NCBI RefSeq assembly: GCF_001570985.1 | Contig: NZ_BCSS01000027.1 | Span: forward strand, 1 to 47,063 | From: Janibacter limosus NBRC 16128 | Lineage (GTDB): Bacteria; Actinomycetota; Actinomycetes; Actinomycetales; Dermatophilaceae | Reading direction: 5' to 3' | Length of the DNA: 47,063 bases | In this document: in pieces, positions 41,410 through 47,063 of the stretch | Layout of the letters: each line of letters begins with the position of its first letter | Position numbering within the stretch: position 1 is the stretch's first letter | Notes under the pieces: model-generated | Told to the model about the DNA's origin: nothing | Databases searched by the model: none | What the model saw: only the letters and a program-made list of their open reading frames with translations | Position numbers and translations under genes: made by a program

Positions 41410-44054
41410 ACCGCTCGCAGCCCCTCAGCGGGCTCAGCTCGATCCGCACCCGCCTGGCCGTGCTCGTCGGCGCCAGCGTGCTCGTGGCCGCGGTGGTCGG
41501 GACGATCGGCACCGACGCCGGGGTCCCCCTGTGGCTCGGGCTGCCGGCGACCGTCGGGGTCGCCCTCGTCGTCACCCGGTGGCTCGCCTCGGGCATGACC
41601 ACCCCCCTGCTGCAGATGACCGACGCCGCACGACGCATGGCCAAGGGGGACTACGCCGCAGCCATCACGACGTCCAGCCAGGACGAAGTGGGTGTGCTCG
41701 CCCGCGCCTTCACCTCCATGGCCACCGAGCTCGAGCAGAGCGAGGAGCACCGTCGTCGCCTCGTCGCGACCGTCGCGCACGAGCTGCGCACCCCGCTGAG
41801 CGCCCAGCAGGCCCTGCTGGAAAACCTGGCCGACGGCGTCACGGCCCCCGACGAGAGCACCCTGCGCGCAGCGCTGGCCCAGTCCGAGCGGCTCGCCTCC
41901 CTCGTCACCGACCTGCTCGACCTGTCACGACCGGATGGTCGCGGAGTCCCCTTCTCCCCCAGTCGAGTCCGCGTGCAGGACCTGCTCGACGAAGCCGTCG
42001 ACGAGGCCGCCCTCCAGGGGCGTGACGTCTCCCTCGTCGTCGACGTCGAGCCGGCAGACCTCACCATCGCCGGCGACCGGTCGCGCCTGGCCCAGGTGAC
42101 CGCCAACCTGCTCGACAACGCCGTCCGGCACAGCCCGAGCGGCGGCACGGTGACGCTGTCCGCACGCACCGATGCCCACCAGTGGACCCTCACCGTCGCC
42201 GACGACGGGCCCGGCCTCTCGCCGGAGCGCGCCGAGCGCCTCTTCCACCGCTTCGGTCCCGGCGGGGACGACGGGGGTGGCACCGGCCTCGGCCTGGCCA
42301 TCGCTGCGTGGGTCGCGACCATGCACGGCGGCACGATCGAGGCGGTTCCCTTCGAGACGCTTGCTGCGCAAGCTCCGGGTCCTGAGGAGGCGCGCCAGCG
42401 CCGTCTCGAAGGGCAGGGAGCGGGCACGGGGGGCGCCGTGCTCCGCATGACGCTGCCCCTGGTCCTGCCTTCCCCCTCCCCCTCGCCCGCACCACTGGTC
42501 GCCGACCGGCCGATCACCGCACCGATCCAGGAGACCACCATGTCCGCGCCGCCCCTCCCCACCACCCCGACTGCGGCGGCGTCGCCCCCTTCGCCCTCAC
42601 TGGCCAAGTGGTGGCCCGAGCGCACCACCGAGGGCCAGCCACGGCTGCTCGGCGCCGCCCTTGCGGTCGGCCTGCTCGCGGCGCTCCTGCTGCCCGACAA
42701 CGACCTCGGCGTCGGTCTCCTCATCGTGCTGGCCGCAGGCGGCGGCGCGCTGTGGCTGGCCTCGCCCCGACGCAACACGCGATGGTCGTGGTTCACCGCG
42801 ACGCTCGCCCTGCCGCTCGGGCTGACGACGATCGTGCGGGCCCACCCCGGCTTCGTCGTCCTCGCGGTCCTCATGGCCGGGATCCTCGCGGCGGCGGCCT
42901 GCACCGACGCCCGGCGCGTCAGCGGCATGGTCGCCGCAGTGGTGGCCTGGCCCGCGTCCGCGCTGCGCGGTCTGCCCCTGCTCGACCGCACGATCCGCGC
43001 ACTCGCCCGGCAGGGCAAGGCCTGGTCTGTCCTGCGCACCGCCGCGGTCAGTCTCGTGCTCCTCCTCGTCTTCGGCGGGCTCCTCGCCTCGGCCGATGCC
43101 GTCCTCGGCTCCTGGGCGTCGGCGATCGTCCCCGACATCAGCGACATGTTCGTCTTCCGCGTCTTCACGCTCGTCTTCTTCGCCGGCATCACCCTGACCG
43201 GCCTCTACCTCGCCATCAACCCGCCGGCGGTCGACGAGCTGCAGGCCCACCGGGTCACGCAGGCCCGCATCCCCGTGCGCGAGTGGCAGGTCCCCCTCGG
43301 CGTCGTCATCGCGGTGTTCGCCGTCTTCATCGCGGCGCAGGCCGCCGCGACCATCGGCGGGCACGACTACGTCATGCGCACGGCCGGCGTCACCTACGCC
43401 GAGTCCGCCCGCCAGGGCTTTGGCCAGCTGACCCTGGCCACGGCACTCGTCCTCCTCCTCATCGCCGGCGTGCGCTCCTGGGGACGCGTCGACAGCCTCC
43501 GCGACCGCCGCACGATGACCGCGATGAACGCCGTCCTCTGCGTCCTCACCCTCCTCGTCGTCGCCTCCGCGCTGCGGCGCATGGCCCTCTACCAGGAGGC
43601 CTTCGGCTACACGACCCTGCGGGTCAACGTCGACGTCTTCGAGATCTGGCTGGGCATCGTCGTCCTCGCCGTGCTCGTCTCCCTCTTCGTCGGTCGACGG
43701 TGGCTCGGCCGCACGGTCCTGGTGAGTGCCGCGGTCCTCGTCGCGGGCCTGTCGCTGGGCAATGTCAACGGCTTCGTCGCCGAGCGCAACATCGCGCAGT
43801 ACCAGCAGACCGGAGAGATCGACTCCCTGTACCTGTCACAGCTGGGCGACGACGCCGTCCCCGCCATCCACGCGAGCGACCTGCCCGCCGACCTGAAGGC
43901 CTGCGTCATCTCCCGCTCCACGACCCGCGACGGCAACAGCGCCTGGCCGGAGTGGAACCTCGCCCGTTCCCGCGCGGACGACATCCGCGCGGACTACCCC
44001 CTTCGCCCCGGGTGCGACCTGAGCGACAACGATCGCCCGCTGATCACCCAGTGA
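41406..44054 (+). CDS. Histidine kinase fused in frame to a DUF4153/DUF4173-like membrane protein
   Basis: One open frame of 882 aa, GTG 41406 overlapping the regulator stop. Residues 1-365 are a kinase: two helices (about 17-35, 42-60) with almost no outer loop, HAMP (about 60-110), H125 in VAHELRTPLSAQQ, N-box ANLLDNAVRHSP, and G boxes DDGPGLSP and GGTGLGLAIA. A Pro-rich linker (about 366-400) leads to a membrane region with about ten helices and a C-terminal polar domain (ERNIAQYQQTGEIDSLYLSQ), resembling DUF4153/DUF4173. At 42540 an in-frame ATG follows AGGAG by six bases, so the membrane protein (504 aa) may also be made separately. Two adjacent genes joined by stop loss is the likely origin. 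An assembly error cannot be excluded. Confidence 0.85.
42529..42542 (+). promoter_or_regulatory. Strong internal ribosome binding site and ATG within the fusion gene
   Basis: AGGAG at 42529-42533, a six-base spacer, then ATG 42540, in the same frame as the kinase. It begins MSAPPLP and would give the membrane domain alone. Confidence 0.6.
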
Positions 44055-44973
44055 CCGTGCCCCCCGCGTCCTGCATACCGAGGAACTTGGTGAACTGCGC
44101 CGGACCGTCGGGGAGGACGTCGACGAAGCCACCCGCCGTGATGTCGCTCCAACGGGCACGGACGTCCTCCGGTGTCACGTCGACGCCCAAGAAGGCTCCA
44201 CGTGTCTCCGGCAGCTCGGTGACCGAGAAGCTGCCGCCACCCGCGTTGAGGATCGTGCCGTTGGGAGCGTCGTCACCCACCAAGAAGAGCACTCCCGCGG
44301 CGACGGCCTCGGGCGGCAGGCGCTCGGCATCGGATGCATCGCCGATGATCGTTCCCATCGTCATGCGCGACGTGGCGACCGGGACGATCGTGTTGGTCCT
44401 GACGTTCTTGGACGCGCCCTCGATCGCGAGCACCTTCATCAGCCCGAGCATGGCGGCCTTGGCCGTGGCGTACCCGGCCTGTCCGAAGTTGCCGTAGGTC
44501 CCGTTCTGCGAGGACGTCAGGACGACGCGCCCGAAACCCTGCTCACGCATGATGGGCCACACGGCATGCGTGCAGCGCAGTGAACCGTTCAGGTGGACAT
44601 CCAGGACGCTCAGCACATCGGCGAGGTCGACCTTGTGGAAGGACCGGTCACGCAGGATGCCGGCGTTGTTGATGAGGATGTCGACGCGACCGAACTCGTC
44701 GACCGTCTGGGCCACCATCGACTCCACGGCTGACGGGTCCGTCACGCTGCCGTAGTTCGCGATCGCCGTCCCTCCGGCAGCCCTGATCTCTGCGACGACC
44801 TCCCCAGCCGCGTCGTCGGTGTGGCCGGCACCGTCGACGCCCGCACCGGGATCGTTGACGACGACGCGGACGCCGCGCTGAGCAAGTGACAGGGCGTAGG
44901 TCCTGCCCAGCCCCCGCCCTGCGCCGGTGATGATCGCCACGCGGTCGGTCAGACCACTGTTGTCTCGGCTCAT
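44044..44973 (-). CDS. SDR-family dehydrogenase (3-hydroxyacyl-CoA dehydrogenase type)
   Basis: The product is 309 aa. TGAGRGLG (16-23) is the cofactor loop, NNAG the structural motif, and [19 protein letters not shown] holds the Ser-Tyr-Lys triad (about S155, Y168, K172). The SSQNG..GNFGQ pattern resembles the dehydrogenase part of MFE-2 peroxisomal multifunctional enzymes. It probably oxidises 3-hydroxyacyl-CoA with NAD+. ATG 44973 follows GGAAGG. A consensus-like promoter lies at 45070-45097, giving a leader of about 90 bases. Eleven bases overlap with the membrane fusion gene, tail-to-tail. Confidence 0.9.
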   Translation of the reverse strand: MSRDNSGLTDRVAIITGAGRGLGRTYALSLAQRGVRVVVNDPGAGVDGAGHTDDAAGEVVAEIRAAGGTAIANYGSVTDPSAVESMVAQTVDEFGRVDILINNAGILRDRSFHKVDLADVLSVLDVHLNGSLRCTHAVWPIMREQGFGRVVLTSSQNGTYGNFGQAGYATAKAAMLGLMKVLAIEGASKNVRTNTIVPVATSRMTMGTIIGDASDAERLPPEAVAAGVLFLVGDDAPNGTILNAGGGSFSVTELPETRGAFLGVDVTPEDVRARWSDITAGGFVDVLPDGPAQFTKFLGMQDAGGTVTG

Positions 44974-45069
44974 GATCTTCCTTCCGGGACCCATCGGCCC
45001 GCACCGCTGCCTCACCGGTCGGCCTCGAGTCCGATCGACTCGGGCAGGCACAGGCATAGTAGTTAGATC

Positions 45070-45097
45070 ATTGTACCTAGGTAAGGGAATGGCTCAA
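45070..45097 (-). promoter_or_regulatory. Promoter of the SDR gene with overlapping palindrome
   Basis: On the minus strand TTGAGC (45097-45092) and TACAAT (45075-45070) are 16 bases apart. The -10 is five of six to consensus. The perfect 10-bp palindrome TACCTAGGTA (45074-45083) overlaps the -10 and spacer. The surrounding 25 bases are unusually AT-rich. Confidence 0.55.
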
Positions 45098-45222
45098 GTC
45101 ATGCTGCCACCGCCGCCCGAGCTCGACGAAGGGGTGAGAAGCCCTTCCTCTGCGCACCCGGCGATGCACGACGTGGCGCGGGCCACGATGCGGGCCGGCC
45201 ATCAAGTGGTCCGGCCACCCAG

Positions 45223-45228
45223 TAGTCT
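45223..45228 (+). promoter_or_regulatory. Leaderless-type -10 box (TAGTCT) of the biotin carboxylase gene
   Basis: It ends seven bases before ATG 45236. Confidence 0.5.
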
Positions 45229-45235
45229 GCGACCC

Positions 45236-47002
45236 ATGGCCATCAGCAAAGTCCTCATCGCCAACCGCGGCGAGATCGCCGTCCGCATCGCCCGCGCCTG
45301 CGCCGACGCCGGAGTCGGCTCCGTCGCCGTCTATGCCGAGCCCGACCGCGACGCCCTGCACGTCAAGGTCGCCGACGAGGCGTACGCGCTCGGAGGTCAG
45401 ACCCCGGCCGACAGCTACCTCCTGCAGGACAAGCTCCTCGAGGTCGCCAAGGACGCCGGCGCCGACGCAGTCCACCCCGGCTACGGCTTCCTCGCGGAGA
45501 ATGCCGAGTTCGCCCAGGCCGTCCTCGACGCCGGGCTGATCTGGATCGGCCCGAGCCCCGCGGCCATCGACGCCCTCGGCGACAAGGCCAAGGCCAAGCA
45601 CATCGCCGTCAAGGCCAATGCCCCCCTTGCTCCTGGTACCAAGGACCCGGTCAAGGACGCCGACGAGGTCGTCGCACTCGCGCAGGAGTTCGGCCTGCCG
45701 ATCGCCATCAAGGCGGTCTACGGCGGTGGCGGTCGCGGTCTCAAGGTCGCCCGCACCATGGAGGAGATCCCCGAGCTCTTCGAGTCCGCTGTCCGTGAGG
45801 CCGTCACGGCCTTCGGCCGTGGCGAGTGCCTCGTCGAGAAGTTCCTCGACAAGCCCCGTCACGTCGAGACCCAGTGCCTCGCCGACCAGCACGGCAATGT
45901 CGTCGTCGTCTCCACCCGCGACTGCTCGCTGCAGCGCCGCAACCAGAAGCTCGTGGAAGAGGCCCCGGCCCCCTTCCTCACCGACGAGCAGAATGCTGAG
46001 CTCGTCCGCGCCTCCAAGGCGATCCTCAAGGAGGCCGGCTACGTCGGCGCCGGTACCTGTGAGTACCTCGTCGCCCAGGACGGCACGATCTCCTTCCTCG
46101 AGGTCAACACCCGCCTGCAGGTCGAGCACCCCGTGTCCGAGGAGGTCACCGGCATCGACCTCGTCCGCGAGATGCTGCGCATCGCCGACGGCGAGGAGCT
46201 CGGCTACGACGACCCGATCGCCCGCGGACACTCCTTCGAGTTCCGTATCAACGGCGAGGACGCCGGACGCAACTTCATGCCGGCCCCCGGCACCGTCACC
46301 AAGATGACCGTGCCGACCGGCCCCGGCGTGCGATGGGACGCCGGCATCGTCGAGGGAGACACCGTCGCCGGTGCCTTCGACTCGATGATCGCCAAGCTCA
46401 TCGTCACCGGCTCCACCCGTGAGCAGGCCCTCGAGCGCTCCCGCCGCGCCCTGTCCGAGCTCGTGGTCGAGGGCATGCCGACCGTCGTGCCCTTCCACCA
46501 GACCATCGTGTCCGACCCGGCCTTCGCGCCGGCGGACGGCGCGCCCTTCTCCATCCACACCCGCTGGATCGAGACGGAGTTCGACAACCAGATCGCGCCC
46601 TACGGTGGCGAGATCGGCGAAGCCGCCGAGGACGAGGGCGAGCGCCAGAAGATCACCGTCGAGGTCGGCGGCAAGCGCCTCGAGGTCGTCCTGCCGGGCG
46701 GTCTCTCGCTCGGCGGTGGCGGCGCCGCGGCGAAGAAGAAGGCTCCCAAGCGCTCCGGCGGAGGTGGCGGCGCTGCTGCGGCCTCCGGCGACAGCCTCAC
46801 CGCGCCCATGCAGGGCACGATCGTCAAGATCGCTGTCGAGGAGGGCCAGGAGGTCGCCGAGGGTGACTTGATCGTCGTCCTCGAGGCGATGAAGATGGAG
46901 CAGCCTCTCAACGCCCACAAGGCCGGCACGATCACCGGCCTGTCCGCCGAGGTCGGCGCCACGGTCAGCAATGGCGCGGTCATCGCCGAGATCAAGGACT
47001 GA
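45236..47002 (+). CDS. Acyl-CoA carboxylase alpha subunit (biotin carboxylase plus BCCP)
   Basis: The product (588 aa) begins [18 protein letters not shown], with [14 protein letters not shown], the ATP-grasp glycine loop [11 protein letters not shown] and [15 protein letters not shown] for the biotin carboxylase, and a C-terminal BCCP domain with EAMKMEQPL (biotinyl Lys 553). A linker of Gly, Ala and Lys (about 490-515) joins the two. It fits the AccA3-type alpha subunit shared by several carboxyltransferases; the likely partners are the beta subunits at 20157 and 34051, and BirA at 19344 would attach biotin. ATG 45236 matches the family start. A possible next gene begins with its TGATG overlap. 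Confidence 0.94.
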   Translation: MAISKVLIANRGEIAVRIARACADAGVGSVAVYAEPDRDALHVKVADEAYALGGQTPADSYLLQDKLLEVAKDAGADAVHPGYGFLAENAEFAQAVLDAGLIWIGPSPAAIDALGDKAKAKHIAVKANAPLAPGTKDPVKDADEVVALAQEFGLPIAIKAVYGGGGRGLKVARTMEEIPELFESAVREAVTAFGRGECLVEKFLDKPRHVETQCLADQHGNVVVVSTRDCSLQRRNQKLVEEAPAPFLTDEQNAELVRASKAILKEAGYVGAGTCEYLVAQDGTISFLEVNTRLQVEHPVSEEVTGIDLVREMLRIADGEELGYDDPIARGHSFEFRINGEDAGRNFMPAPGTVTKMTVPTGPGVRWDAGIVEGDTVAGAFDSMIAKLIVTGSTREQALERSRRALSELVVEGMPTVVPFHQTIVSDPAFAPADGAPFSIHTRWIETEFDNQIAPYGGEIGEAAEDEGERQKITVEVGGKRLEVVLPGGLSLGGGGAAAKKKAPKRSGGGGGAAAASGDSLTAPMQGTIVKIAVEEGQEVAEGDLIVVLEAMKMEQPLNAHKAGTITGLSAEVGATVSNGAVIAEIKD

Positions 47003-47063
47003 TGAGCGCCAACACCCCGAGTACCGACGCCGCCCCCGCCACGCCCACCGGGCGTGGCGGGGG
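47002..47063 (+). CDS. Possible start of a following gene (partial, uncertain)
   Basis: ATG 47002 overlaps the previous stop as TGATG, a common coupled arrangement, and the frame stays open to the window end (20 codons: Ser, Thr, Pro, Ala-rich). However, most of it coincides with a 14-bp perfect hairpin, so it could equally be an untranslated terminator region. Confidence 0.3.
   Translation, partial: MSANTPSTDAAPATPTGRGG
47033..47063 (+). terminator. Perfect 14-bp GC-rich hairpin at the window end
   Basis: Arms 47033-47046 and 47050-47063, loop ACC. It starts 31 bases after the alpha subunit stop and may be its terminator. The window stops exactly at its last base, so any following T-run is unseen. 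Confidence 0.5.

Overview
This is a high-GC (roughly 70% by eye) actinobacterial chromosome segment. Gene style and content suggest Micrococcales, plausibly Intrasporangiaceae (Janibacter-like); the family assignment is inference from protein flavour, not from a marker gene. Coding density is very high: no gene-free gap exceeds about 290 bases. I see no rRNA, tRNA, CRISPR array, insertion sequence or prophage gene. It reads as core chromosome with scattered regulatory novelty rather than a genomic island.

Layout. 1-960: secreted peptidoglycan-binding, M15-like protein, cut by the window edge. 1251-2697: scoAB, 3-oxoacid CoA-transferase. 2728-7326: envelope block (SpoIID/LytB protein with cell-wall-binding repeats, family 2 glycosyltransferase, LytR-CpsA-Psr protein). 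7327-10168: lutABC lactate oxidation operon, divergent from a 3-hydroxybutyryl-CoA dehydrogenase (10268-11128). 11224-16527: acyl-CoA dehydrogenase, UDP-glucose dehydrogenase, CoA-binding protein, purEK and a GtrA membrane protein. 16531-19294: two-component system and a pH-sensor-type adenylate cyclase. 19344-22096: birA divergent from a propionyl-CoA-carboxylase-type beta subunit and its epsilon subunit. 22211-23595: tandem MOSC paralogues. 23679-33925: lipoproteins, RNase HI, methyltransferase, a Na+/H+ antiporter fused to a UBP zinc finger, a DUF885 peptidase-like protein, secreted lipase, Maf and a subtilase. 34051-37286: acyl-CoA dehydrogenase plus carboxyltransferase operon, divergent from its likely MerR regulator. 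37268-44054: PfkB-type kinase, MoxR ATPase with VWA protein, and a second two-component system whose kinase is fused in frame to a DUF4153-like membrane protein. 44044-47002: SDR dehydrogenase, divergent from a biotin carboxylase/BCCP alpha subunit.

Metabolic theme: short- and branched-chain acyl-CoA and ketone-body catabolism (scoAB, hbd, two acyl-CoA dehydrogenases, SDR, two carboxyltransferases, epsilon and alpha subunits, biotin ligase) plus lactate use, with an envelope-building theme alongside.

Regulatory theme: about twenty transcription-unit heads carry a TANNNT-like -10 box only 6 to 8 bases before the start codon, which predicts leaderless mRNAs and helped choose several starts. 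The most striking non-coding observations are a dispersed over-represented octamer (CCCCTTCG / CGAAGGGG) resembling FtsK/SpoIIIE orienting sequences, the overlapping divergent -10 boxes of birA and the carboxylase gene, and a MerR operator lying inside two divergent 17-base promoter spacers.
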